The notes under the pieces are model-generated. The model worked only from the letters and a program-made list of their open reading frames with translations, did no database searches and was not told the origin of the DNA. Source: Limnohabitans sp. Rim8 (lineage in GTDB: Bacteria; Pseudomonadota; Gammaproteobacteria; Burkholderiales; Burkholderiaceae_C). From it: DNA of 54,283 nt. Location: assembly GCA_945897795.1 (NCBI GenBank), contig CAMDFT010000011.1:1-54283 (forward strand), given 5' to 3'. Positions 1 to 8,933 of this stretch are shown here, piece after piece. The translations under genes were made by a program, and so were the position numbers. Within the stretch, counting starts at the first letter, position 1. Each line of letters begins with the position of its first letter.

Positions 1-848
<848 letters not shown>

Positions 849-907
849 GATCAAGCTAACGGATGCGCACCCCGGCGATGTTTGCGCCGAGTGACAGGCC
901 AGTTGAT

Positions 908-968
908 GTGGCGAAAACCTACTTTATTCACCGCACTGTCTGCGGCGAATGCACCACTGATTCACACC
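908..968. promoter_or_regulatory. decayed four-half-site operator array, relic of the fic operator
   Basis: Four 10-bp half-sites start at 908, 925, 942 and 959, each 17 bp from the next (10-bp site plus 7-bp spacer) and alternating in orientation. The second (tattcaccgc) is a perfect match to the half-site upstream of the intact fic gene at 22131-22191. The others (gtggcgaaaa, gcggcgaatg, gattcacacc) each differ at one to three positions. Here no fic gene follows; an hsdR-like 3' end starts at 970 instead. The identical spacing in both copies makes chance similarity unlikely. Confidence 0.7.
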
Positions 969-969
969 G

Positions 970-1032
970 GTGAAAGCCGACGTGGCGCAATTGGTTTACC
1001 AGCACATTCGGCAGCAGAGCTTGCGGGCATAG
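970..1032 (+). pseudogene. 3'-terminal remnant of a type I restriction R-subunit gene (left copy)
   Basis: Twenty codons (VKADVAQLVYQHIRQQSLRA) end in TAG at 1030-1032. The LVYQHI block is typical of the extreme C-terminus of HsdR-like helicase/endonuclease subunits. The last 60 bp match the right copy at 22023-22082 with about four differences. All upstream coding sequence is missing and is replaced by the operator relic. The piece is non-functional. The next 57 bp to the end of the leftward gene show nothing recognisable. Confidence 0.65.
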
Positions 1033-1089
1033 GTGTCGCATCCCGGATGATTGCCTGGCATAAAAAAGCATGTCAAAGCCCCATGATTT

Positions 1090-2292
1090 TCACGTGCGAT
1101 CGACGACAACCGGGGTCAGCAAATACCGAATGAGGTCAGACACGCTGCGTATTTGCTCACCAAATGGCAAAAGACCGGCACCCCGAAAAAAGAGGCCACG
1201 TTGCGTGTCACCTTCGAGCGCATGCCCCAACTGTTGGTCAATGCAGAACTGGCCCATGCTCGCATTGCCATCGCGCAGGCCGCAGTGCTGAAGGCAGTCG
1301 AAGGACATATTGCACTTCGCTTTGACGTGTGCACGCTCTTGCAGGATGGGCAATATGCGGAGGTATTTGTCCAGCCACGGCGTCCTTACGGCGCGAGCTG
1401 GCAAGCCTGCAACGCTCAAAAATTCGACGATGTCTTGTGGTTTGGCCTTGGCCAAAATCATTTTGAAGGCCAACGCGGCATCACATTCTTCTGTGACCGC
1501 AAATGCAGTGCCAAGTTGGACGCCACTGGCGCCCAAGCTTTGCAGTTGTGCAATTTGAGCATGACTGTTGATGCCGCCCGCTGCGATCAATGGGATCTCT
1601 TGTTCGAACCCTGATGTCTTGAAAAATTCAAGTACCTGGGGAATCACCACATCAAAATCAAACCGGGAATCCCCAAGGTCAGCCACTTTCGCGGCACCCA
1701 GGTGGCCACCCGCCAGTCGCGGGTTTTCGATGATGATGGCATCTGGCAAGCGGCCTTTTTTTTCCCATTTGCGCACCAGAAGTTGCACGCCACGGGCATC
1801 GGAAAGGATGGGGATCAACGCAGTTTTCGGGTAGTCACGTGCCAGCTCAGGAAGGTCCAAAGGCAAACCTGCACCCACGACGAGCGCATCTGCGCCACTT
1901 TCTAAGGCTTGGTGGATGTAGGCCTCATAGGCGCTCAGGGCTTTCATGATGTTGACGGCGATGGCGCCTTTGCCATCCGCACGTTGGTGGGCTATTTTGA
2001 TTTCCCGGTCAAGCGCGATCAGATTGGCCTTGTCAATGCGTTCGCCTGCGTCGCGCTCTTTGTCTAGGTGCTGGGTCTCCAGCATCAAGTCAGGATGACG
2101 GCGACGCAGGTCCACTGCAGAGATGGTGCCCATGCCGCCCATGCGTGCGACGGCGCAAGCCAGCCCAGATGCGGAGACACCAACGCCCATCCCGCCTTGG
2201 ACGATGGGTAAAAGTTGGCGCTCTTTGATCGTCAAAGGCTTCAAGCCTGAGGCTTGCGTCAAGCTCATCCAGTCAGTTGCTTCACCTGGCAT
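1090..2292 (-). CDS. nitronate monooxygenase (2-nitropropane dioxygenase family)
   Basis: A 400-residue FMN-dependent TIM-barrel protein of the NPD/nitronate monooxygenase family, which oxidises toxic alkyl nitronates to carbonyls and nitrite. Visible family blocks are PIVQGGMGVGVSASGLACAV near the N-terminus, LPILSDARG-like strands mid-protein, the phosphate-binding IPLIAAGGINSHAQIAQLQS with GASGVQLGTAF, and a Cys-rich tail (CNMSFDCLQHCGLRDGNA) common in proteobacterial members. An alternative start is the Met at 2268. It lies 24 bp downstream of the Fe-S repair gene on the same strand, so the two are probably cotranscribed from the NsrR-like promoter. That suggests a role in clearing nitro compounds during nitrosative stress (inference). 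Confidence 0.9.
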   Translation of the reverse strand: MPGEATDWMSLTQASGLKPLTIKERQLLPIVQGGMGVGVSASGLACAVARMGGMGTISAVDLRRRHPDLMLETQHLDKERDAGERIDKANLIALDREIKIAHQRADGKGAIAVNIMKALSAYEAYIHQALESGADALVVGAGLPLDLPELARDYPKTALIPILSDARGVQLLVRKWEKKGRLPDAIIIENPRLAGGHLGAAKVADLGDSRFDFDVVIPQVLEFFKTSGFEQEIPLIAAGGINSHAQIAQLQSLGASGVQLGTAFAVTEECDAALAFKMILAKAKPQDIVEFLSVAGLPARAVRTPWLDKYLRILPILQERAHVKAKCNMSFDCLQHCGLRDGNASMGQFCIDQQLGHALEGDTQRGLFFRGAGLLPFGEQIRSVSDLIRYLLTPVVVDRT

Positions 2293-2316
2293 GGCGTGGT
2301 CTCGGTGATCGGTGGC

Positions 2317-3015
2317 TCATGCGCAATGGCTGGTTTGGGCGCTTGGCTCAAACTGTGGAAACAAGTAATTGTTCTCGAGGTGGATGTGTTCGATCAGGTC
2401 CTCGTTCAAGCGTGCGGTGCCTGCATACAGCGCCTGCCATGTGTTGCATGCCCCACTCGGAGGTTGATGCTGCGTGGTGAGTTCGGCCAGCTTTTCCAGT
2501 TGTGCGCCATGGCTGATGTGTTCGTGACGCATCATGCCGATGGGATGAACGGCCATGGGGTGCTGACCCAATTTGAGAAGTGGGAACAGGATGGCCTCTT
2601 CTTTCGCCATGTGTTTTAGCAGCTCTTCTTGCATGGTCTCCAGCTGATCCGCCAGACCTTTGGGGACTTGTGGGTGCTCACGGTGCACCGCTTCCACGCG
2701 TCGTGCCATGCGAATCAGTTCGGGCAGTTGTTGTCGGTGCACCTGGTGGTAGCGTGCCAGTATGTGATCAATGAGTTCGATGGCTGTGGGCGTCAGGGGC
2801 GGCAACTCGTGATGTATGAGTGCTTGGATTTCACATAACACCTGGTTCGTTTTTAGTCCCTTTTCAGCACAAGCGTTCGCCAATGTCTGCTGCCCTCCGC
2901 AGCAAAAGTCCAACTTTAATTTTCGAAAAATGGCGGTTGCACCAGGGATTTGAACTGCCAGATGCCCCAGGCTCTGATCGGCATTGGCAAAGTTTTGAGT
3001 GGTGTGTGATGGCAT
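2317..3015 (-). CDS. ytfE: iron-sulfur cluster repair di-iron protein (RIC/YtfE/ScdA family)
   Basis: A 232-residue cytoplasmic protein with the two-part architecture of RIC proteins. The N-terminal ScdA/DUF542 domain (residues about 10-60) carries the paired cysteines of FRKLKLDFCCGG. It is followed by a hemerythrin-like four-helix domain with spaced His and Glu ligands (HHE, HQVHRQ, HREH, HMAKEEAILFP, HEHISHG, HIHLENNYLFP). RIC proteins deliver iron to repair Fe-S clusters damaged by NO or peroxide. Two NsrR-like palindromes sit directly upstream (3031-3079), as expected for an NO-induced gene. The gene is divergent from nrdJ and is followed by the nitronate monooxygenase. Confidence 0.9.
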   Translation of the reverse strand: MPSHTTQNFANADQSLGHLAVQIPGATAIFRKLKLDFCCGGQQTLANACAEKGLKTNQVLCEIQALIHHELPPLTPTAIELIDHILARYHQVHRQQLPELIRMARRVEAVHREHPQVPKGLADQLETMQEELLKHMAKEEAILFPLLKLGQHPMAVHPIGMMRHEHISHGAQLEKLAELTTQHQPPSGACNTWQALYAGTARLNEDLIEHIHLENNYLFPQFEPSAQTSHCA

Positions 3016-3030
3016 AAAAAACCCTTAAAG

Positions 3031-3079
3031 ATTCATGTGAGGTGCATCTATTATCAGATAAGATTCACGCCAAATGAAT
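3031..3079. promoter_or_regulatory. pair of NsrR-like palindromes between ytfE and nrdJ
   Basis: Two 17-bp imperfect palindromes, attcatgtgaggtgcat (3031-3047) and attcacgccaaatgaat (3063-3079), match the known NsrR pattern (ATGyATTTaAAATrCAT) at about 12 and 11 of 17 positions. Each is led by the same octamer aagattca, at 3028 and 3060, exactly 32 bp apart, which places them on one helix face. An 11-bp perfect palindrome, ttatcagataa (3051-3061), lies between them. They are close to the ytfE start and could also affect the divergent nrdJ. No B12 riboswitch was recognised in 3016-3283. Confidence 0.6.
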
Positions 3080-3283
3080 GTATTGGTAAAAAGTTGAGAT
3101 TTGTTTGACCTAACTGGGGGTCATGGTGCAAAGCGGAACAGGTGCTGCGCGAACAAGTCTGCTTGGTAAAGCATGGTTGCTTGACCAAAGGCAAGCCGAA
3201 ATCAAAGATGTCCCGCTAGCCTTGTGCACAGGATGCCTATTTCAACTGTTGACCCGTTAAATGACTCTGAAGGGAGTGGACGC

Positions 3284-5758
3284 ATGAACCGTCACGTCGA
3301 TCACCAAATTTTGTTGGATGCAATTTCAGCCATGCCGATACAGTCGATCAGCGAGGATGTGCTGCGAGAAAAATACCTCAAGCCAGGAGAGGACAACGTC
3401 AGTCAACTCTTTGACCGAGTGGCCCGCGCGTTGGCCAGCGTTGAACCGGTGGAGCTGCGGGCCGAATTTGAAGTCTTGTTCCGTCGAAATCTAGAAGCAG
3501 GGGCCATTGGTGCTGGCCGAATCATGAGTGCGGCCGGCACAGGAATTCAAGCCACACTGATTAATTGTTTTGTACAGCCAGTGGGCGATTGCATCCAAGG
3601 CGTGGACGGCGGGGGCTATCCCGGAATTTATGAAGCACTGCGAGAAGCGGCAGAGACCATGCGGCGTGGCGGGGGTGTAGGGTATGACTTTTCTCGCATC
3701 CGCCCCCATGGGGCGTGGGTCAAGGGAACGGCCTCGACGGCATCTGGGCCGTGCAGCTACATCAATGTGTTTGACCACTCATGCGCCACCGTAGAGAGTG
3801 CGGGCGCGAGGCGCGGCGCGCAAATGGGTGTGCTGCGCATTGACCACCCAGATGTGATGGAGTTCATCACGGCCAAGCGCACGCCGGGCCGTTGGAACAA
3901 CTTCAACGTGTCCGTCGCGGTGAGCGATGCCTTCATCGATGCCGTGCTGCATGACGGGCCGTGGGACTTGGTGCATGCTGCAGACCCTGGCGCAGACTTG
4001 TGCCCTCAGGGCGCACATCAACGTGAAGATGGCATGTGGGTCTACCAGACCTTGCGAGCGACGGAGCTTTGGGACACGATCATGTGCTCGGCCTACGACT
4101 TTGCGGAGCCTGGCATCTTGTTTCTTGATCAGATCAACCGAGATAACAACCTGCGCGCGATGGAGTCGATCAGTGCCACCAATCCCTGTGGTGAGCAACC
4201 GTTGCCGCCCTACGGTTGTTGCGACCTCGGCCCCGTCATCCTGCCGCGGTTTGTTCGACGCCCATTTGGACACGGCGGCGAAGCAGAATTTGACTTTGAA
4301 GCTTTTGCGAACAGCGTGGCCTTGCAAGTGCGGGCACTGGACAATGTCTTGGACTTGACGCACTGGCCCTTGCCGCAACAACAGCAAGAGGCGCAGGACA
4401 AGCGCCGCATTGGCGTGGGTTTCACGGGCTTGGGTGATGCGTTGGTGATGTTGGGGTTGCGCTACAACGCCGAGGAAGGGCGCGACATGGCGCGGCGTAT
4501 CGCGGAGTGCATGCGCGATGCGGCCTACATCGCGTCGGTGGCCTTGGCGCGAGAGAAAGGGGCATTCAACTTGTTTGATGCGCCAACTTATTTGGCCAAT
4601 GGGACCTTTGCAAGTCGATTGCCCGATGCTTTGAAAGCGAATATCCGCAAGCACGGCATTCGCAACAGCCACTTGTTGTCGATCGCCCCCACCGGCACCG
4701 TGAGTCTGGCGTTCGCTGACAACGCATCGAATGGGATTGAGCCAGCGTTTTCATGGATATACACCCGAAAAAAACGTGAAGCCGATGGCTCGCGCACAGA
4801 ATACGAGGTGCAAGATCATGCCTGGCGCTTGTACCGTGCAATGGGCGGTGATACTGAAAATTTACCGCCACAGTTCGTCGGTGCGCTGGAGATGACGGCC
4901 CATGAACACATCGCCATGATGGCAGCGGTTCAACCTTTTGTAGACACCGCGATTTCTAAGACGGTGAATGTGCCGGCCAACTACCTCTATGAAGATTTCA
5001 AGGACTTGTATCTGCAAGCGTGGCGCGCGGGGCTCAAAGGACTGGCCACTTACAGACCCAATGCCATCCTGGGCTCTGTGCTGGAGCTCACGCCAGTACC
5101 AGAAGCTAGCAAGCCCGTTGCCTCTGTTGAGGCGGCGGGCCCCGACCCGATGCGCACCGTGATTGAAAGCAGACCCAAAGGGGCCTTGAGTGCGGTGGCT
5201 GAGAAGATCGAGTATTGGACTCATGAAGGGCACAAGACGCTGTACCTCATCGTGTCCTTTCTACCGGTCAAGCGGGCAGACGGCCATGGCACCGTGGACC
5301 GTGCGATTGAATTTTTTATGCCTGTGGGCCAGAGCGGTGAATCGCAGCAGTGGATCACAGCCAGCATGCGCCTTTTGTCTCTTGCTGCGCGAGGTGGTTT
5401 TCTAGAGCGCGCGTTGAGTGACATGTGCAAGGTGGCATGGGACAGAGGGCCGGTGCGCCATGGGTACAAAACGCGTGAAGATGGCACCCGTATACCGCTT
5501 TGGCACGATTCTGAAGTGGCTGCCATTGCCTTCGCCATACAAAATATTTTGACACTCCGAGCGACGCAACCTGAAATTTCCACCTTGCCTGAGTCTCTGG
5601 GTGAAGCTGGGGAAATGGCGTCAACCGTGTTTGTATCAGAGGCGGCTCAAACCGTTATCAAAGGTAAAAAGTGCGCCGATTGCGGTGCACACGCAGTGAT
5701 TCGAAAAGATGGCTGTGACTATTGCACGCAGTGTGGCTACTTGGGTTCATGCGGTTAA
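3284..5758 (+). CDS. nrdJ: adenosylcobalamin-dependent (class II) ribonucleoside-diphosphate reductase
   Basis: An 824-residue class II ribonucleotide reductase that makes deoxyribonucleotides with a B12-generated radical, independent of oxygen. The first redox Cys is C95 in LINCFVQP. The active-site loop NPCGEQPLP supplies Asn300, Cys302 and Glu304, and GIGxR-like RIGVGFTGLGD and APTGTVSLAF blocks follow. The C-terminal tail has a Cys-rich zinc-type module (CADCG, CDYCTQC) and ends CGYLGSCG, which should reduce the active site. The chosen ATG follows aaggga at good spacing. In-frame GTG 3224 and ATG 3233 are upstream alternatives. Its place beside NO and nitrate genes fits a need for DNA precursors without oxygen. 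Confidence 0.93.
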   Translation: MNRHVDHQILLDAISAMPIQSISEDVLREKYLKPGEDNVSQLFDRVARALASVEPVELRAEFEVLFRRNLEAGAIGAGRIMSAAGTGIQATLINCFVQPVGDCIQGVDGGGYPGIYEALREAAETMRRGGGVGYDFSRIRPHGAWVKGTASTASGPCSYINVFDHSCATVESAGARRGAQMGVLRIDHPDVMEFITAKRTPGRWNNFNVSVAVSDAFIDAVLHDGPWDLVHAADPGADLCPQGAHQREDGMWVYQTLRATELWDTIMCSAYDFAEPGILFLDQINRDNNLRAMESISATNPCGEQPLPPYGCCDLGPVILPRFVRRPFGHGGEAEFDFEAFANSVALQVRALDNVLDLTHWPLPQQQQEAQDKRRIGVGFTGLGDALVMLGLRYNAEEGRDMARRIAECMRDAAYIASVALAREKGAFNLFDAPTYLANGTFASRLPDALKANIRKHGIRNSHLLSIAPTGTVSLAFADNASNGIEPAFSWIYTRKKREADGSRTEYEVQDHAWRLYRAMGGDTENLPPQFVGALEMTAHEHIAMMAAVQPFVDTAISKTVNVPANYLYEDFKDLYLQAWRAGLKGLATYRPNAILGSVLELTPVPEASKPVASVEAAGPDPMRTVIESRPKGALSAVAEKIEYWTHEGHKTLYLIVSFLPVKRADGHGTVDRAIEFFMPVGQSGESQQWITASMRLLSLAARGGFLERALSDMCKVAWDRGPVRHGYKTREDGTRIPLWHDSEVAAIAFAIQNILTLRATQPEISTLPESLGEAGEMASTVFVSEAAQTVIKGKKCADCGAHAVIRKDGCDYCTQCGYLGSCG

Positions 5759-5777
5759 AAACGAACCACAGCATAAA

Positions 5778-5794
5778 ATTCATTCAAAATGAAT
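5778..5794. promoter_or_regulatory. NsrR-like operator upstream of nsrR
   Basis: The 17-bp sequence attcattcaaaatgaat is a near-perfect palindrome (ATTCATT/AATGAAT arms) and matches the published NsrR consensus at about 14 of 17 positions. It lies 40 bp before the nsrR ATG, in the 75-bp gap after nrdJ. It predicts autorepression of nsrR and, because of gene overlap, of narX-narL. It shares its arms with the 3063-3079 site upstream of ytfE. Confidence 0.65.
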
Positions 5795-5833
5795 ATTTGA
5801 GGGGTCATCCTCAAGAACCAGGACGATGGAACG

Positions 5834-6319
5834 ATGCGACTTACCCACTGGACCGACTACAGTCTTCGTGTACTGATGTACTGCGCGCAAAGCGAATCAC
5901 GGCAAACCGCCGCAACCATTCAGGAGATCGCCGAGCAACATGACATATCGAAAAGTCATCTGACAAAAATTGTGATGACGCTTGCGGCGGATGGCTATTT
6001 AATCACCAGTCGCGGTCGAGGCGGTGGCCTGCGTTTGGGGCGGCCTGCGTCAGAGATCGTGATTGGCGAAGTTGTTCGAAAAACAGAAAGTGATTTTTCG
6101 ATGGTTGAGTGCTTTCAAGATGGGGTAAGTCGCTGCGCGTTGATGCCCAGTTGTCGTTTGAAAAATGTTCTCGCAGAGGCTTTGAAAGTTTTTTTTGAAA
6201 AACTCGACAGCGTGACTTTGGCAGATTTGATGGTCGATGCACAGGATCCACCAGCGGTGATTCGCACCGTGGGATTTTCCTTAGGCAAAAAAAAGGGCGC
6301 TACGGTTAAAACTGAATGA
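5834..6319 (+). CDS. nsrR: nitric-oxide-sensing Rrf2-family transcriptional repressor NsrR
   Basis: A 161-residue Rrf2 regulator. It starts MRLTHWTDYSLRVLMYCAQS, followed by a winged helix-turn-helix (QEIAEQHDISKSHLTKIVMTL) and the wing GRGGGLRLGRP. Three cysteines for an Fe-S cluster are visible, C93, C101 and C107, in MVECFQDGVSRCALMPSCRL. Asp8, the fourth ligand known from Streptomyces NsrR, is also present. NO attack on the cluster releases DNA. The stop codon overlaps the narX start as ATGA, so the NO sensor and the nitrate sensor are translationally coupled. An NsrR-like palindrome precedes it. Confidence 0.92.
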   Translation: MRLTHWTDYSLRVLMYCAQSESRQTAATIQEIAEQHDISKSHLTKIVMTLAADGYLITSRGRGGGLRLGRPASEIVIGEVVRKTESDFSMVECFQDGVSRCALMPSCRLKNVLAEALKVFFEKLDSVTLADLMVDAQDPPAVIRTVGFSLGKKKGATVKTE

Positions 6320-8217
6320 AGAACACCGCATCACTGTCAACCAAACTCGTGCGCACAGGCACGGGCTTGCTGGTGATTGCCTTGATCTCCATCGGGCTTA
6401 CGCTGTGGGTGACTTGGAAGCTGGGCGGGGGCGCTGCAGCGCTGAACGAAGCCGGGCGCATGCGCATGCAAACTTGGCGTCTGACCAGTGCGGTGCAAGC
6501 GCAATTGCCAAAACCAGAGATTCAGTTGCTGACCGGTGAATTTGACCAAAGCATGGCGGTGCTCAAAAACGGTGATGCTTCTCGTCCTTTGTTTGTTCCG
6601 TGGGATGGCGTTGTAAAGGCAAGATACGAAGAAGTGGCGCATTTGTGGGTCGATCAAAAGATGCGCTTTAACGCGCATCCAGCCTTGGAGCACCAACTAT
6701 TGGTCGAACATTCTGTCAAATTCATGAATGCGATTGATCGCTTTGTGTTGTCGATCGAAAGTCAGATGTCAAGCTTGACCGCAATTTTGAATTTGTTCCA
6801 AATTGTGATGATGGCGTTGGCGATTGCCGGTGCGGTTGTCATGCTTTACACGGGATATCTGTACGTCATCAACCCCTTGAGCCATTTGCGTGATGGCTTG
6901 CGAAAACTTGAATCTGCACAATTTTCAGTGCGATTGGATGTGGTTTCCAACGACGAATTTGGACAAGTTGCCTCTGGCTTTAACCGCATGGCGGCCACTT
7001 TGCAATCCTTGTATGGCAACCTTGAAGCCCAAGTGATCGCCAAAACCCAACGCATCGCGGCGCAAAAAGAAAGGCTGGAAGGCTTGTACGGGGTCAGTGC
7101 TTTTCTTGCACAAACCAACGACATCAGTGAATTAACACAAGGCTTTGCGCAGCGCGTGCGACGCTTGATGAAGGCAGATGCCATAGCCCTGCGCTGGGCA
7201 GATGAGGATGCTTCTAAATTCTTACTCATGGCTTCTGATCAATTCCCTCAGGCCATGCAAGAGGATGAGAAGTGTTTGAGGGCCGGTGCCTGTGCCTGTG
7301 GCAATCCCAAACTAGACGCCCGTACCCGAGTGATTCCGATCACCAACAGTGACATTGCACCCCTTCAGCACTGCGTCCGCATCGGCTATGAAAGCCTGAT
7401 CTCTGTGCCTGTGCGCATGCACCACAAAGTGTTGGGTGAAATCAATTTGTTTTATAAAAGTCAGGTCAGTTTGGCGGCAGAGGAGTTCGAACTGGTGGAC
7501 ACGCTGGCCAGTCACTTGGCCACAGCGGTCGAGGGGATGCGGGCGGTGGCCTTGGACCGTGAAGCAGCGATTGCAGGTGAGCGGTCACTGCTGGCCAGGG
7601 AATTGCATGACTCGATTGCACAGTCCTTGGCGTTTCTGAAGATTCAAGTTCAATTGCTCCGATCTGCTATTTCAAAAAATAACAGAGATAAAACAGACGT
7701 TGCGCTGAACGAACTTGACAGTGGCTTAAAGGAAAGCATCGCGGATGTGCGGGAGTTGCTCTTGCATTTCAGGACGCGTACCCAAGCCGATGACATCGAC
7801 CGTGCCGTGCAGGAGACCTTGCAAAAATTCCATCACCAAACGGGTCTTCAGGTGAGTCGTACGGTCTCTGGAGACGGGCTGCCACTGCCTCAAGATGTCC
7901 AGATTCATGTGTTGCATGTGTTGCAAGAAGCCTTGTCGAACGTCCGCAAGCATGCCAACGCCCACGCTGTTGTGATTGAAATTCACAAAGGCGATTCATG
8001 GCGTTTTGTGGTGCGAGACGATGGCGTTGGATTTGATGAACATAACAACCGTTCTGAACTTCAGGTGGGTTTAAAAATCATGCGTGAGCGTGCCGAGCAG
8101 ATTGGCGCCAAAGTGGATGTTGTATCTGAAGTCGACCAAGGCACCACCGTGACGCTGCGTGTGCCAGCCGCCAAGCTTTCCAAATTGAAAGAGGAGCAGA
8201 CAGCGCCGCTGTCGTGA
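6316..8217 (+). CDS. narX: nitrate/nitrite sensor histidine kinase NarX
   Basis: A 633-residue membrane kinase. TM1 is about residues 13-33, then a periplasmic sensor domain opening with a P-box-like segment (ALNEAGRMRMQTWRL, the nitrate-binding helix in NarX/NarQ). TM2 is about 157-178, followed by HAMP, a GAF-like central module with a Cys cluster (CLRAGACACGN), a HisKA_3 dimerisation helix with phospho-acceptor His431 (ARELHDSIAQSL) and a HATPase domain with LQEALSNVRKHANA and DDGVGFD. It overlaps nsrR by 4 bp upstream and narL downstream. It should phosphorylate NarL when nitrate is present. NarQ is the alternative name, but the Cys cluster and pairing with narL favour NarX. Confidence 0.9.
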   Translation: MKNTASLSTKLVRTGTGLLVIALISIGLTLWVTWKLGGGAAALNEAGRMRMQTWRLTSAVQAQLPKPEIQLLTGEFDQSMAVLKNGDASRPLFVPWDGVVKARYEEVAHLWVDQKMRFNAHPALEHQLLVEHSVKFMNAIDRFVLSIESQMSSLTAILNLFQIVMMALAIAGAVVMLYTGYLYVINPLSHLRDGLRKLESAQFSVRLDVVSNDEFGQVASGFNRMAATLQSLYGNLEAQVIAKTQRIAAQKERLEGLYGVSAFLAQTNDISELTQGFAQRVRRLMKADAIALRWADEDASKFLLMASDQFPQAMQEDEKCLRAGACACGNPKLDARTRVIPITNSDIAPLQHCVRIGYESLISVPVRMHHKVLGEINLFYKSQVSLAAEEFELVDTLASHLATAVEGMRAVALDREAAIAGERSLLARELHDSIAQSLAFLKIQVQLLRSAISKNNRDKTDVALNELDSGLKESIADVRELLLHFRTRTQADDIDRAVQETLQKFHHQTGLQVSRTVSGDGLPLPQDVQIHVLHVLQEALSNVRKHANAHAVVIEIHKGDSWRFVVRDDGVGFDEHNNRSELQVGLKIMRERAEQIGAKVDVVSEVDQGTTVTLRVPAAKLSKLKEEQTAPLS

Positions 8218-8909
8218 TGTTTATGTCTGAACCCATCCAACTGCTCGTGGTCGATGACCATCCTTTGTTTCGCAGAGGCTTGATCGCATTGCTGTCGCAA
8301 GATGATCGGTTTGAGATCGTGGGAGAAGCGGGTGATGTGGGCGAGGCTTTGCGGGTGCTTGCCAAGACCCAACCTGACTTGCTGTTGCTGGACAACCATT
8401 TGCCAGGCGTCAAAGGGGTGGACGCCATTGCATCACTCAAATCGGAGCGTCCGAATCTGCGTATTTTGATGCTCACCGTGAGTGAAGATGAGGAAGATCT
8501 GTCCAAAGCTTTGCAAAGTGGTGCCGACGGCTATTTGCTCAAAACATCCGAATCCGACCAGTTGTGTGATGCGCTTGTCAAAGTACACGAGGGACATTCG
8601 GTTATCAGCCCCTCGATGCTGAATAAATTGGTTTCAACGATGCGACTTCCGGCCAATTCAACGGCTGATGCTGCTGGGATCATGTCCCTCAGCAAGGTTG
8701 CAGCCATACAGTCGCTCGACAAACTTTCTCCGCGGGAGAAGGATATCTTTTTGCTGATCGCAAAAAGTCTCAGTAACAAATTGATCGCCCGCGATTTAGA
8801 CATCGCAGAGACCACGGTCAAGATTCATATCCAACACATTTTCAAGAAACTGGACCTGATATCTCGCGTACAGATTGCGGTTTTCGCAGCGACACATGGC
8901 TTGAGTTGA
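8217..8909 (+). CDS. narL: nitrate/nitrite response regulator NarL
   Basis: A 230-residue two-domain regulator. The receiver domain begins IQLLVVDDHPLFRRGLIALL and has the phospho-acceptor Asp in LLLLDNHLPG. The C-terminal LuxR-type helix-turn-helix reads LSPREKDIFLLIAKSL, then NKLIARDLDIAETTVKIH. The ATG overlaps the narX stop (TGATG). A second ATG at 8223 (MSEPIQ) is equally possible, and neither has a strong ribosome binding site, so coupling to narX is likely. The Asn after the acceptor Asp replaces the usual Met or Val, a minor oddity. Partner kinase: NarX. Expected targets: narK and narGHJI. Confidence 0.9.
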   Translation: MFMSEPIQLLVVDDHPLFRRGLIALLSQDDRFEIVGEAGDVGEALRVLAKTQPDLLLLDNHLPGVKGVDAIASLKSERPNLRILMLTVSEDEEDLSKALQSGADGYLLKTSESDQLCDALVKVHEGHSVISPSMLNKLVSTMRLPANSTADAAGIMSLSKVAAIQSLDKLSPREKDIFLLIAKSLSNKLIARDLDIAETTVKIHIQHIFKKLDLISRVQIAVFAATHGLS

Positions 8910-8919
8910 TCTAGAACAA
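8906..8919 (+). promoter_or_regulatory. possible FNR/CRP-type box overlapping the narL stop
   Basis: ttgatctagaacaa matches the FNR pattern TTGAT-N4-ATCAA at nine of ten fixed positions. It overlaps the narL stop codon and lies about 130 bp upstream of the narK start. If it drives transcription from about 41.5 bp downstream, the start point would fall inside the terminator hairpin at 8934-8968. This would be an unusual arrangement and is the main reason for doubt. Confidence 0.35.
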
Positions 8920-8933
8920 TTTCCATACTCCCT

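Noticed and set aside
3224..3283. Upstream GTG/ATG starts for nrdJ
   Set aside because: The ATG at 3284 has a good aaggga at proper distance; the added 20 residues are low complexity and not typical of NrdJ.
3081..3283. Cobalamin riboswitch before nrdJ
   Set aside because: Only short local hairpins such as gcttg/caagc are seen; no B12-box-like core was recognised by eye.
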